From VXNE01 sp965261535 (GTDB lineage Bacteria; Pseudomonadota; Gammaproteobacteria; Pseudomonadales; Azotimanducaceae), in NCBI GenBank assembly GCA_965261535.1, contig OZ253469.1, positions 4,650,001-4,714,000 of the forward strand: a DNA stretch of 64,000 bases. Direction: 5' to 3'. The translations under genes were made by a program, and so were the position numbers. This document shows positions 14,945-23,836 of this stretch, piece by piece. Position 1 is the stretch's first letter, and the number at the start of each line of letters is the position of its first letter. A model generated the notes under the pieces. It saw only the letters and a program-made list of their open reading frames with translations, was not told the DNA's origin and searched no databases.

Positions 14945-16183
14945 ATGGACAAGCGACGTGTAGTGGTCACCGGCCTCGGCATGCTCTCGCCGATCGGCAA
15001 TACGGTCGAGATTTCCTGGGAAAACGCGCTGGCCGGGGTAAGTGGCGCAGCGAGCATAGACACTTTCGACGCGTCGGCGCATAGCGTCAAGATCAGCGCG
15101 GCGGTGAAGGACCTGGACATTGCCGAGTACCTGGACCGGAAGGAAGCGCGGCGCATGGATGGGTTCATCCAGTATGGCCTGATCGCCGGCATCCAGGCTG
15201 TCGAGGACGCGGGTCTAGGGGATCTGGACGATGATTCCCGCAGCCGCGTGGGCGTCGCGATCGGGTCGGGGATCGGCGGCATCATCACGATCACGAAGAC
15301 AGAGGGGGATCTGAATCGGGGAGGACCGCGCCGGGTGTCGCCGTTTTTCGTTCCGGCGAGCATCGTCAATATGCTGTCCGGGAACCTGTCGATGAGGTAC
15401 GGCTTCAGCGGTCCGAACCTGGCCATCGTCACCGCGTGCACGACGGGCGCGCACAACATCGGCTATGGGGCGCGGACCATCCAGTACGGCGATGCCGATG
15501 TCATGGTGGTAGGAGGCTCGGAAAAGGCGACATCGCCCCTGACCGTGGCTGGATTCGCGTCGATGCGCGCGCTTTCCACCCGCAACGACGATCCCCAGGG
15601 CGCGAGCCGGCCGTGGGACCGCGACCGCGACGGCTTCGTGCTGGGAGACGGGGCGGGGGTCATGGTGCTCGAGTCGTACGAACACGCCAGGAAGCGGGGC
15701 GCCAACATCTACTGCGAACTGGCTGGCTTCGGCATGAGCGCGGACGCGCACCATATCACCAGCCCCCCGGACGACGGCGCGGGTGCCGTCGCTTCAATGA
15801 AGAACGCCATCCGGGATGCCGGGCTGACAAGCGACAATATCGACTATGTCAACGCCCACGGCACATCCACGCCCCAGGGGGATGTGGCGGAAACCCTCGC
15901 TTTGAAGACCGTGTTCGGCGCCGATACGCGCATCCCGGTCAATTCGAGCAAGTCGATGATCGGCCACCTCCTCGGCGCGGCGGGCGCCGTCGAGGGAATC
16001 TTCACCGCGCTCTCGCTGCATCGCCAGAAGATCCACCCCACCATCAACCTGGAGCACCCGGGCGATGGATGCGATCTCGACTACGTCCCCGGCGAGGCCC
16101 GCGACATGTCTGTCAAGGCGGCACTCACCAACTCGTTCGGGTTCGGCGGCACCAACGGCAGCCTGGTCTTCACGCGCATCTGA
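14945..16183 (+). CDS. fabF: 3-oxoacyl-ACP synthase II
   Basis: Condensing enzyme elongating acyl-ACP with malonyl-ACP. The 412-residue product has the Cys-His-His triad: Cys165 in VTACTTGAHN, His305 in NAHGTSTPQGD and His341 in KSMIGHLLGAAGAVE. The C-terminus NSFGFGGTNGSLVF is typical. A purine-rich site (GAAGGGGAAAA) precedes the ATG. With fabH missing from this cluster, initiation of fatty-acid synthesis must be encoded elsewhere or done differently. Confidence 0.96.
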   Translation: MDKRRVVVTGLGMLSPIGNTVEISWENALAGVSGAASIDTFDASAHSVKISAAVKDLDIAEYLDRKEARRMDGFIQYGLIAGIQAVEDAGLGDLDDDSRSRVGVAIGSGIGGIITITKTEGDLNRGGPRRVSPFFVPASIVNMLSGNLSMRYGFSGPNLAIVTACTTGAHNIGYGARTIQYGDADVMVVGGSEKATSPLTVAGFASMRALSTRNDDPQGASRPWDRDRDGFVLGDGAGVMVLESYEHARKRGANIYCELAGFGMSADAHHITSPPDDGAGAVASMKNAIRDAGLTSDNIDYVNAHGTSTPQGDVAETLALKTVFGADTRIPVNSSKSMIGHLLGAAGAVEGIFTALSLHRQKIHPTINLEHPGDGCDLDYVPGEARDMSVKAALTNSFGFGGTNGSLVFTRI

Positions 16184-16245
16184 CCACCCCGCCGTTTCTC
16201 GAGGCGGATGTAAACGGGATTCGCGCCGAGAGTAGAATCGATGCC

Positions 16246-17277
16246 ATGTCCCGGCGTTCGCAATACAAGCTCGTCGCCGTCGTTACGCTGACGATGGCAC
16301 TGACCATCGCGCTGGGAGCGCTTTCGGCATGGAGGTTCATCCACGCGTGGGCGGACCGACCGGGACCGCTGTCCGAACCGCTCGTCGTCGAGATCCAGCC
16401 GGGAACGGGCTTTGGCCGCCTGGCGCGCGATCTGGAACATCTCGGCGTGGTGCAGAGCGCCGCGTTGTTCTCGTTTCTCGCGCGCCTGGAGAACGCCGCC
16501 GAATCCGTGCGCGCGGGCGAATACCGGTTTGCGCCGGCAGCCGCCCCGGACACGGTGTTGCGGCAACTTGTCGACGGCGATGTCATTGTCTACAGGTTGC
16601 AGATTCTGGAGGGCTGGTCGGTTTCCGACTTGCTCGACGCCGTGACCAAGGCGCCGGCGCTGGAACCCACGCTTGAGGGAACGGATGTCGGCGAGCTTCT
16701 GGCACGGTTGGGTCTGGGCGCGGAGCATCCCGAGGGGCAGTTCTTTCCCGACACCTACCACTATGTCAGGGGCGCGACGGACGCCGAGATTTTGCGGATG
16801 GCATACAGAAAGATGCGGTCCGTGCTTCAGACCGAATGGAATGGACGCGCACGGGACCTGCCGTATCGCGATCAGTTCGACGCGCTGGTCATGGCGTCCC
16901 TGGTGGAGAAGGAAACGGGCCTGTCGGAGGATCGCGCGAGGGTCGCGGGCGTCTTCGTGCGCAGGCTCAAGCGCGGCATGCGGCTGCAGACCGATCCTTC
17001 GGTGATCTACGGCCTGGGGCGGGATTTCGACGGCAACCTGACCCGCGCGCACCTTGCCCGTGACGGTCCCTACAACACCTATACGCGGCCCGGCCTGCCG
17101 CCGACGCCGATCGCGTTACCGGGACGCGCGGCGATTCAAGCGGCGCTGCATCCGTCACAGGAAGCGTTCATGTACTTCGTCGCCCGGGGCGACGGATCCA
17201 GCAAATTCTCCGCCACGTTGGAGGAGCACCTGGCGGCGGTTCGGCGGTTCCAGTTGGGCGTGGGGGGGATCCGCTGA
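16246..17277 (+). CDS. mltG: Endolytic murein transglycosylase MltG (YceG)
   Basis: Inner-membrane lytic transglycosylase that cuts nascent glycan strands and sets their length. The 343-residue product has one N-terminal membrane helix (residues about 8-28), a LysM-like part (IQPGTGFGRLARDLE), then the YceG catalytic domain with the conserved Glu221 in SLVEKETG, DPSVIYGLG and YNTYTRPGLPPTPI. The frame is open upstream inside fabF, but the ATG at 16246 gives the expected N-terminal anchor. Its stop overlaps the tmk ATG by one base, so the two are co-translated. pabC, found before mltG in E. coli, is not present. Confidence 0.93.
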   Translation: MSRRSQYKLVAVVTLTMALTIALGALSAWRFIHAWADRPGPLSEPLVVEIQPGTGFGRLARDLEHLGVVQSAALFSFLARLENAAESVRAGEYRFAPAAAPDTVLRQLVDGDVIVYRLQILEGWSVSDLLDAVTKAPALEPTLEGTDVGELLARLGLGAEHPEGQFFPDTYHYVRGATDAEILRMAYRKMRSVLQTEWNGRARDLPYRDQFDALVMASLVEKETGLSEDRARVAGVFVRRLKRGMRLQTDPSVIYGLGRDFDGNLTRAHLARDGPYNTYTRPGLPPTPIALPGRAAIQAALHPSQEAFMYFVARGDGSSKFSATLEEHLAAVRRFQLGVGGIR

Positions 17278-17900
17278 TGCCGCGCGGACGGTTCATCACG
17301 CTCGAGGGTTCCGAGGGCGCGGGGAAGTCGACCAATGTCGAAGTCGTCCGGCGATGCTTGCGCGCAATGGACATCGAGGTCGTGGTAACCCGGGAGCCCG
17401 GGGGCACGCCGTTGGCGGAAGAAATTCGCAGCCTGCTTCTATCCACTCGGGAAGAGATCGTCGATCCGCTGGCCGAGACACTGCTCATGTTCGCCGCCAG
17501 GGCGCAGCACTTGACGAAGGTGGTAAAGCCGTGTCTCGCGGAGGGGCGCTGGGTTCTGTGCGAGCGCTTTACCGATGCGACGCACGCATACCAGGGCGGC
17601 GGACGCGGCATTGACGCCGCGTTGATCGACGCGCTCGCGACGCTTGTCCATCCCGATTTCGAACCGGATCTCACGCTGTATCTCGACGTGTCGGTGGAAC
17701 AGGCGCTGGCGCGCATAAGCGGGCGGGCGCTTGATCGTTTCGAGCGCGAACGGCGCGCGTTCTTCGAACGTGTTCGCGCGCGCTACCTCGAACTTGCGCG
17801 GGAGAATGCGCGCGTGTGTGTCATCGATGCCACTGTGTCGCCCGCCGAAGTGGCAACGGCGATCGAGGCGCGTCTGCGCGCGTTCCGGGACGCGTCGTGA
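17277..17900 (+). CDS. tmk: Thymidylate kinase
   Basis: Phosphorylates dTMP to dTDP. The 207-residue product has the P-loop GSEGAGKST (residues 11-19), the DR[YF]-type motif as CERFTDATHAYQGGGRG and the REPGGTPLAEEIR dTMP-contact segment. The order mltG-tmk-holB is conserved in gammaproteobacteria. The start overlaps the mltG stop by one base and the end overlaps holB by four. Confidence 0.96.
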   Translation: MPRGRFITLEGSEGAGKSTNVEVVRRCLRAMDIEVVVTREPGGTPLAEEIRSLLLSTREEIVDPLAETLLMFAARAQHLTKVVKPCLAEGRWVLCERFTDATHAYQGGGRGIDAALIDALATLVHPDFEPDLTLYLDVSVEQALARISGRALDRFERERRAFFERVRARYLELARENARVCVIDATVSPAEVATAIEARLRAFRDAS

Positions 17901-18757
17901 GTCTGCCTCCCTGGCTGCAAGCGCCGTCGCGCAAGTTTGAACGAATGATGATGAGCGGTCGGACGCCGCATGCCGTGTTGGTCCATGGTCCCGGCGGATG
18001 GGGTGAGGAGATGTTGGCGGCGCGATGCGCGCTGACCTTGCTGGAGCTGGATCCCGAGTCGAACGCGCGTACGCTGGCGCACCCCGATTTGCGCTGGGTC
18101 GATCCCGACGGGCAGACAGTCAAGATCGACCAGGTGCGCAACGTCGGCGAATTCATGTACCAGACCGCCCGGGGCGGGGTGGCGAAGGTCGCCGTGCTCA
18201 ACCGCGCCGACCGCATGACAGTCAACGCGGCGAACGCGCTGCTGAAGACCCTGGAAGAACCGTCGTCGGGAGGTTTTCTGATTCTCGTCACGGATGCGCC
18301 GGATCGACTGTCGGCCACGGTGCGCAGCCGTTGTCAGCGTATTCCCGTATTTCCCGCCGACGAGGCACAGGTGCTCGCCTGGCTCGTGGACCAGGGCTTT
18401 GACTCGGATCGCGCCCGGGCGCATGCGACGGAACTGGGCGGTGCGCCATATAGAGTTCTGGAAGCGCTGGAACGCGGAGATGAACCCATTCGCGGCGTGT
18501 TGGACGCGGTTGCCTCGGGTGAACGGCCGAGTCTGGCGGCGGCGGAAGCCTGGCGCGACGAAGATCTGGTCGACCTCACCGGCCGATGGGTGCGGATCGT
18601 CCATGGCATGGCGCGCGATGCCGAGGATCCGCGGGCCCTGGTCGCTTTCGCGGACCACCTCACGGCGCTGCGCATGGCGGCATTGACCAATAGCGGGCTC
18701 GGTCGCCAGCTCCAGCTCGAGCGTCTGCTCTTTGCTTGGGCATCGCTTCCGGTCTGA
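17897..18757 (+). CDS. holB: DNA polymerase III subunit delta'
   Basis: Clamp-loader subunit. The start is the GTG at 17897 in a GTGA overlap with the tmk stop, giving 286 residues beginning MSLPPWLQAP. Visible features include HAVLVHGPGGWGEE (a degenerate P-loop, as normal for delta'), DQVRNVGEFMYQTARGG, NAANALLKTLEEP and the RSRCQR sensor arginine motif. Its position between tmk and pilZ matches the Pseudomonas-type order. Confidence 0.92.
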   Translation: MSLPPWLQAPSRKFERMMMSGRTPHAVLVHGPGGWGEEMLAARCALTLLELDPESNARTLAHPDLRWVDPDGQTVKIDQVRNVGEFMYQTARGGVAKVAVLNRADRMTVNAANALLKTLEEPSSGGFLILVTDAPDRLSATVRSRCQRIPVFPADEAQVLAWLVDQGFDSDRARAHATELGGAPYRVLEALERGDEPIRGVLDAVASGERPSLAAAEAWRDEDLVDLTGRWVRIVHGMARDAEDPRALVAFADHLTALRMAALTNSGLGRQLQLERLLFAWASLPV

Positions 18758-18827
18758 TATTTCCCACAACATGTGGAGCCGCCGTCCTACGGACGCGGCA
18801 CTTGGCGGTCGGTCATAATGCGGCGTC

Positions 18828-19196
18828 ATGTCTAGCCCGCCCCACATCGCGCAGGAATCCGGTCGGAACGACGGCATCCTGTCCCTTTGGGTCAGGGATC
18901 GACGCGTGCTCCGCGCCGCTTACATGCCGTTTTTGAGCCACGGCGGGTTGTTCGTTCCGACGGACAAGCATTTTCGCCTCGGCGACGAGGTCTTCCTGCT
19001 CCTGCGCCTGTTGGATGAGCCGGAACCGATTCCGGTTGCGGGCAAGGTCGTGTGGGTCACGCCGAAGGGCGCGCAGGGCCAGCGCGCCGCGGGGGCGGGC
19101 GTACAGTTCAGCGGAGAGGACGGCTTCGCGCGGGAGAAGATCGAGACCTACCTGGCCGGCGCGCCGACAACGGATTACCGAACGCACACCATGTGA
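18828..19196 (+). CDS. pilZ: PilZ domain protein (type IV pilus PilZ type)
   Basis: 122-residue protein of the short PilZ family encoded after holB in pseudomonads and xanthomonads. Visible are YMPFLSHGGLFVPT, GDEVFLLLRLLDEPEPIPVAGKV and VWVTPKGAQGQRAAGAGVQF. As in the Pseudomonas-type PilZ, the N-terminal RxxxR c-di-GMP motif is not clear, so it is probably an adaptor for type IV pilus assembly and not a c-di-GMP receptor. No other pilus gene is in the window. The usual next gene, tatD, is absent; an accessory ParA-like unit follows. Confidence 0.85.
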   Translation: MSSPPHIAQESGRNDGILSLWVRDRRVLRAAYMPFLSHGGLFVPTDKHFRLGDEVFLLLRLLDEPEPIPVAGKVVWVTPKGAQGQRAAGAGVQFSGEDGFAREKIETYLAGAPTTDYRTHTM

Positions 19197-19234
19197 CAAT
19201 AAGGGATTCCAAGGGCTTGGGGAGTATTGAGCAA

Positions 19235-20082
19235 ATGGCTGTGGGTGTGAGTCTCACCAACATGAAGGGAGGTGTTGGGAAGACCACCGTGGCTTCCAGT
19301 TGGCCCATGCAGCGGCTGCCGACGGTCTGCGCGTTTTAGCTATCGATCTGGACCCGCAGTCGAACCTGAGCCACAGCATCTTGGGGCCCGAGCAGTACGT
19401 GCGACACGTGAGAGCGAACAAACCGACGGTTGTTCAGATTCTCGAGGATTACATCCCACCGAGTGGAGATGAGGGCGGCCCAAGGCGGATCGACGTCAAT
19501 GACATCATTCTGAATGGTGTCGGATACGGGCGGAACAGTCAGCTTGACCTCATTGCGTCGCGGTTGGAACTGAGCCGCACCCTGAAGAACCCAACCGGGA
19601 AGGAACGACGGCTCGCGCGGGGGATCGGGCAAGTTGGTGACCGCTACGATTTGGTCGTGATCGATTGCGCGCCCACCGAGTCGATCTTGACGGACGCCGC
19701 CTATTTCGCAAGCCGGTTCGCGGTTGTCCCGGTGAAACCAGAATTCATGGCAACGATCGGGTTGCCCCTCCTCGCAAGGTCTATTCGGGAATTCCGGCTG
19801 GAGAACGAGGATCATGAGTTGGAGATAGCGGGCCTCGTGATAAACGACCAGTCTGAGTATGCGGACAACTCGGAGAAGGCGGATTCGATCGCGGAGGTCC
19901 GTGACGTGGCGGGCCGGCATGGTTGGCGGATATTCGACTACCAGATACCGTATTCGCGATCATATGGGAAGGCGGCGCGCAACGGTTTGCCGCTCGCTCG
20001 CACCCCCTACGCGCAATCGGATCGGGTTGCGGGTTTCAGTAGCCTCAAGAACGATATACTGTCGGCAGTGGGCGTGACGTGA
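19235..20082 (+). pseudogene. ParA/Soj-like ATPase, interrupted by a one-base frameshift
   Basis: The N-terminus from the ATG at 19235 encodes SLTNMKGGVGKTTVAS (deviant Walker A of ParA/MinD ATPases) and then leaves frame. The remainder, open in the +1-shifted frame from about 19300 to 20082, continues LAHAAAADGLRVLAIDLDPQ (switch I) and DLVVIDCAPTESILTDAAYF (Walker B/switch II). Adding one base near 19297 (TTCC to TTCCC) gives TVASQLAHAAAADG, exactly the expected ParA sequence, so the gene is otherwise intact. Such ATPases partition plasmids and chromosomes or position cargo. It lies with the next gene between pilZ and pepQ as an accessory insert. A sequencing error is possible because the lost base is in a C run. 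Confidence 0.85.
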
Positions 20083-20092
20083 GGGGCGAAAA

Positions 20093-20629
20093 ATGGCGGA
20101 AAACCAGACTCTGACGCTCTGGACCAGGCTTCTCGTCGCGGAGTACGGGCGGAGCCGGGTCATCGCGGCGCTCGCGCAGGCGGAAGATGCCGAGTTCGAA
20201 GCCATTGAACGTGAAGTCGATGCCGTGACGAAGAGGAAGTCCGCCAGGCGTCGACGTCGCCCCAAGAGCCTTGCGGAACTGCTGGAGGCATTGAAGCTTG
20301 ACGCCGAGGCACATGCATTGGTCAAGGAGATCGGCTGCGCGTACGAAAACAAGCGCTATCTGGGGGATTTGTGGCGCGTCAAACGCTTCCTGGCGTCCCA
20401 CGGCGTTGATGCGGACAAGCTTCGGTCTCGAGCGGTCGCGTTACCAGTGCTTGTCGGGGTCCTGGGTGAAGTGCCCGTCAGTGAACTGACGGAGATAGCA
20501 GCCGCGTTAAAGGCGCCCGCAAGAGGGGATCTAGGAATCCTTGCCGACCAAATTCTTGGGTCCGAGGACAATTCGGCGTGCGCGGGGCGGGCGGCAGGCG
20601 CAATCGCTGCACAGGAACCGGTTCGGTAG
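20093..20629 (+). CDS. Unknown protein, partner of the ParA-like gene
   Basis: 178 residues, starting 10 bp after the ParA-like gene. No family is recognised. The N-terminus (TLWTRLLVAEYGRSRVIAAL) looks helical, followed by a very basic patch KRKSARRRRRPKS (about residues 43-55) suited to DNA or RNA binding. Helical segments follow (LAELLEALKLDAEAHALVKE, ENKRYLGDLWRVKRFLASHG, LPVLVGVLGEVPVSELTEIA). By analogy with ParA-ParB or ParA-adaptor pairs it could be the DNA-binding or cargo partner; this is inference from position and the basic patch only. No HTH or ParB motif was seen. Confidence 0.6.
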   Translation: MAENQTLTLWTRLLVAEYGRSRVIAALAQAEDAEFEAIEREVDAVTKRKSARRRRRPKSLAELLEALKLDAEAHALVKEIGCAYENKRYLGDLWRVKRFLASHGVDADKLRSRAVALPVLVGVLGEVPVSELTEIAAALKAPARGDLGILADQILGSEDNSACAGRAAGAIAAQEPVR

Positions 20630-20856
20630 AAGGAACGTGGCGCAAGTCGCTGCCCTGCTCGGGGGAACGCTCGATCTTCACCGACGAGCCCCTGCGCCAA
20701 AACCGCCTGGAGGCCGCGTCCTTGTTGAGGCGGGCGTAGGCCGTGCCCTCTTGGGGCTCCGCACTCAAGCCGAAGGCCAGACAACTGTCTGGCAACGACT
20801 GCGAATCCACTGTAACGAAAGCGGGGCGGACCGTCGGACCATACATCTATGGGGCG
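20630..20856. other. Convergent gap without a recognised gene
   Basis: 227 bp between the ParA-partner gene and the converging pepQ gene. Frames on both strands stay open across it, but none gives a recognisable protein. An inverted repeat CCAGACA-ACTG-TGTCTGG-like stretch (around 20775-20795) is the only local structure seen and might serve as a terminator. Elsewhere this position downstream of pilZ usually carries tatD; no trace of it is visible. Confidence 0.4.
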
Positions 20857-22236
20857 CTAAGCCGAGGCATGGTCCAGGCGGCGAAAGGCAGGCCGGGTCA
20901 AGTTTTCGAAGCCATCCTCGGTCACCAGCACGTTGTCCTCGATGCGAATGCCGCCACAGGGCAGGAACGACTCGACCCTTGGCCACACCACTTCACGCGC
21001 GTGTCGGCCCTCGGCAGCGGCGGTAAGCAACTGCGGAATGAAGTAGATCCCGGGTTCGATGGTGAACACCTGTCGCGCCTCGAGGCGCCGTGTCAGGCGT
21101 AGCGCGGGATAGCGTTTCGGCGGCGGCGAAACGCGGCCGTCCGCCGCCGCGAGCCACCCGCCAACATCGTGCGTCTGCAGTCCCAGAAGGTGCCCCAGGC
21201 CATGCGGAAAGAAGACGTCCGTGATGCCGGTCTCGAAAGCCGCGTCGGGCTCGCAGCGCACCAATCCGAACCGGGCCAGCAATTCGCCGATGCAGCGGTT
21301 CATGCGTTCGTGCAGGGCGACATAGGACACACCGGGGCGAATGTCGGCGATGAGCGCCTGTTGCTTGTCATCGAGGGCTTCGATCAGTTCCGCGAACGCG
21401 TTTTGCTCGGCGCTGTAGGTGCGGGTGATATCGGACGCGTAACCGAGATGTCTGCCGCCGGCGTCTATGAGAAAGCTGCGGCGTTGCGACGGCGGTCGCG
21501 GGTCCCGGTGCTGATAGTGAAGCACCCCTGCATGGGCGTTCTGCGCGATGATATTTGGATAGGGCAGGTCCGCGTCCGTTTGCCGACTAGCGCTCAGATA
21601 GGAAAGATGAATGTCCAACTCGCTCGCGCCGTCGAAATACGCGGAGCGAGCGGCCAGGTGGCCGCGAACTCCGATTTCCGTCGCATGGCGCATGGCGTCA
21701 AGTTCGAAGTCCGTCTTGTAGGCGCGGGCATACTGAAGGTGCGCGATGAGCGCCTCCGGGTTGATCGCCACCCGTTCGCTGTCGCCATGCTCGCCGTGCC
21801 AGGGTCCGATGTACGCAACACGGCCCGCGCGAGAGGCGTGATCCATGGCGGCTGCCGCGAGCAGGTCGGCATCGTCGCCGACCTCGATCTGGAACGCTGC
21901 TTCGGCCCAATCCGGAACGGCCGCCGGCAGATACCAGTAGTCGGCCCGCCGGTGAAAGAAAAGGCGCGGCTTTTGGCCCGGCCGGTACACGAGCACGGCG
22001 TTTTCCATGCCGTCGTCCGGCACCCATTGCGCAAAATTTGGATTGGGGCGGAAGGGCGGGGCGATGTCGTCCTGGAAGTAGAAATCGGCGCTTCCCGCGG
22101 GCACGACGACAGCGTCCATGTCGGCAGCCTCCATCGCATCCCGCCATAGGGTGGATACGGTAGCGAGGTGGCGCGCGTAAGCGGCGTGGTCGAAAGGTGG
22201 GGGAGACAACGACGGTTCGGCCATGGTGGTATCCAA
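20857..22236 (-). CDS. pepQ: Xaa-Pro dipeptidase (prolidase)
   Basis: M24-family dinuclear metallopeptidase that splits dipeptides with C-terminal proline; the E. coli enzyme also hydrolyses some organophosphate esters. The 459-residue product resembles PepQ along its whole length. Visible are PNPNFAQWVPDDG in the N-terminal domain and the metal ligands in FLIDAGGRHLGYASDITRT (two Asp), FFPHGLGHLLGLQTHDVGG (His), TIEPGIYFIPQ (Glu) and GGIRIEDNVLVT (Glu). Starts at ATG 22236 or 22224 are both possible. It is divergent from the molybdenum hydroxylase operon. Confidence 0.93.
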   Translation of the reverse strand: MDTTMAEPSLSPPPFDHAAYARHLATVSTLWRDAMEAADMDAVVVPAGSADFYFQDDIAPPFRPNPNFAQWVPDDGMENAVLVYRPGQKPRLFFHRRADYWYLPAAVPDWAEAAFQIEVGDDADLLAAAAMDHASRAGRVAYIGPWHGEHGDSERVAINPEALIAHLQYARAYKTDFELDAMRHATEIGVRGHLAARSAYFDGASELDIHLSYLSASRQTDADLPYPNIIAQNAHAGVLHYQHRDPRPPSQRRSFLIDAGGRHLGYASDITRTYSAEQNAFAELIEALDDKQQALIADIRPGVSYVALHERMNRCIGELLARFGLVRCEPDAAFETGITDVFFPHGLGHLLGLQTHDVGGWLAAADGRVSPPPKRYPALRLTRRLEARQVFTIEPGIYFIPQLLTAAAEGRHAREVVWPRVESFLPCGGIRIEDNVLVTEDGFENLTRPAFRRLDHASA

Positions 22237-22354
22237 TCCAGTGAGGCATGTAGCATCGCGGCGCGGCGGCCCGGCGATACGCTACTCGACCTCGAAGAAA
22301 TCGCCGTTTGGTCGAAGCATGGACCAAAGACACGTTCCGGCGCGCGCGAGTTCA

Positions 22355-22365
22355 TGGTATACAAT
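22355..22365 (+). promoter_or_regulatory. Candidate extended -10 promoter of the molybdenum hydroxylase operon
   Basis: TGGTATACAAT lies 32 bp before the start of the FAD-subunit gene. TACAAT matches the sigma70 -10 at five of six positions and a TG precedes it, as in extended -10 promoters. No convincing -35 is present 16-18 bp upstream. This is the only AT-rich patch in the 160-bp divergent region with pepQ. Confidence 0.35.
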
Positions 22366-22396
22366 TACGGGCAATCACTGGGTTATGGGAGACGCA

Positions 22397-23275
22397 ATGG
22401 AGGCTTATGCCTACGCTAGGCCGACGACCTTGGACGAAGCGACTTCGCTTCTCGCGGCGCACGCGAAAGAGGGCCGGCGCACACAGATACTGGCTGGCGG
22501 CACGGATGTGCTCGTGCAGATGCGGTCGGTAGACCGCGCACCGCGCACCTTGATCGATGTCAAGCACATCGCGGACACGAATAGACTTGAAATCGGGGGG
22601 GAAACCATATTCATCGGGGCGGCTATTCCCTCGGCCATATTGAACGAAAACCAGGAACTGAAGTCGCTGCTGCCGGGATTGATCGAAGCTGCCGACCTGA
22701 TTGGCTCGACCCAGATTCAGGGCCGTGCGACGATCGGTGGCAACCTGTGCAACTCATCGCCCGCGGGGGACACCATTCCGGCCATCATCGTCGCTTCGGG
22801 CGTTTGCGTCATAGCCGGTCCGGCGGGTACGCGGCGCGTGCCGTGCGAGGATTTCCTTACCGGCGTCGGGACGAATGTCCTCGAGGCGGACGAACTGTTG
22901 GTCGGCCTGGAGGTTCCGAGGCCGGCGGGACGCACGGCCGATGCGTACCTGCGTTTCATTCCGCGCACGGAAATGGATATCGCTGTCGCTGGGGCGGGCG
23001 TTGCCCTGACCCTGGACGACAACGGCACGTGCATAGCCGCGCGCGTGGCCATCGGTGCTGTCGCGCCGACGGCCTTGCTTGTGCCTGCGGCGGGCGCCGC
23101 GCTGATCGGCACCAAGGTGGACGACGAAGCGCTTGCGGCCGCCGGCGTAGCCTGCACCGCTGCCGCCTCGCCCATATCGGACAAGCGGGGAACCATCGAA
23201 TACCGAAACAAGGTGGTTGCCGTGCTGTGTCGACGAGCAGGGGCAAACGCGAGGGACCGGGCGCTCGCGCGCTGA
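22397..23275 (+). CDS. FAD-binding (medium) subunit of a xanthine dehydrogenase/CoxM-type molybdenum hydroxylase
   Basis: Passes electrons from the iron-sulfur subunit to FAD and the acceptor. From the ATG at 22397, preceded by GGGAGA, it is 292 residues, normal for the family. Motifs: pyrophosphate-binding AGGTDVLVQMR near the N-terminus and the second FAD motif GRATIGGNLCNSSPAGD, with CO-dehydrogenase flavoprotein C-terminal domain ending RGTIEYRNKVVAVLCRRA. First gene of a medium-small-large (coxMSL-like) operon. Confidence 0.9.
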   Translation: MEAYAYARPTTLDEATSLLAAHAKEGRRTQILAGGTDVLVQMRSVDRAPRTLIDVKHIADTNRLEIGGETIFIGAAIPSAILNENQELKSLLPGLIEAADLIGSTQIQGRATIGGNLCNSSPAGDTIPAIIVASGVCVIAGPAGTRRVPCEDFLTGVGTNVLEADELLVGLEVPRPAGRTADAYLRFIPRTEMDIAVAGAGVALTLDDNGTCIAARVAIGAVAPTALLVPAAGAALIGTKVDDEALAAAGVACTAAASPISDKRGTIEYRNKVVAVLCRRAGANARDRALAR

Positions 23276-23339
23276 TGGTCCCAATCTCAAAACGATCCGA
23301 AAAACAATCCGTATATGAATACAGGGATGAGTACACACT

Positions 23340-23825
23340 ATGAGTTCAACTAAGGTACACATCGTCACGAGCGTCAACGGCGAACCCCGCGAGGTGTTGT
23401 GCGAGCCGCAGCAATCGTTGCTTGAGGTGTTGCGGGACGAACTGGGCATGACGGGAACGAAGGAAGGATGCGCGACGGGCGACTGCGGGGCATGCTCCGT
23501 GCTGGCGAACGGACGCCTGGTGTGTTCCTGCCTGATGCTTGGCGTCGAGGCGCAAGGCGTGGACATCACCACGATCGAGGGCATAGCCCAGGGTTCCACG
23601 CTGCATCCCATACAGCGCAAGTTCCTCGAACACGCGGCGCTGCAGTGCGGTATCTGTACGCCGGGATTCATCGTGGCGACGAAAGCGCTGCTCGACAAGA
23701 ATCCCAATCCCGACGAGAGGACGATTCGTTATTGGCTGGCCGGCAATCTGTGCCGATGCACCGGTTACGACAAGATCGTTCGCGCGGTGCAGGATGCCGC
23801 GGCCGAATTGGCCCACGAAGCCTGA
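23340..23825 (+). CDS. [2Fe-2S] (small) subunit of the molybdenum hydroxylase
   Basis: 161-residue iron-sulfur subunit with two [2Fe-2S] sites. The N-terminal plant-type ferredoxin site is CATGDCGACSVLANGRLVCSC, of which the first four cysteines bind. The C-terminal helical-domain site is CGICTPGF with CRCTGYDKI. It shuttles electrons from the molybdopterin subunit to FAD. The gene is 64 bp after the FAD subunit and 11 bp before the large subunit. No signal peptide is present, so the enzyme is cytoplasmic. Confidence 0.95.
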   Translation: MSSTKVHIVTSVNGEPREVLCEPQQSLLEVLRDELGMTGTKEGCATGDCGACSVLANGRLVCSCLMLGVEAQGVDITTIEGIAQGSTLHPIQRKFLEHAALQCGICTPGFIVATKALLDKNPNPDERTIRYWLAGNLCRCTGYDKIVRAVQDAAAELAHEA

Positions 23826-23836
23826 GGGAGAACCAC

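Noticed and set aside
15436..16245. Open frame running through fabF into mltG, suggesting a longer MltG
   Set aside because: The upstream part lies wholly in another frame of fabF and has a GC-rich Arg/Gly shadow composition; the ATG at 16246 gives the expected membrane anchor.
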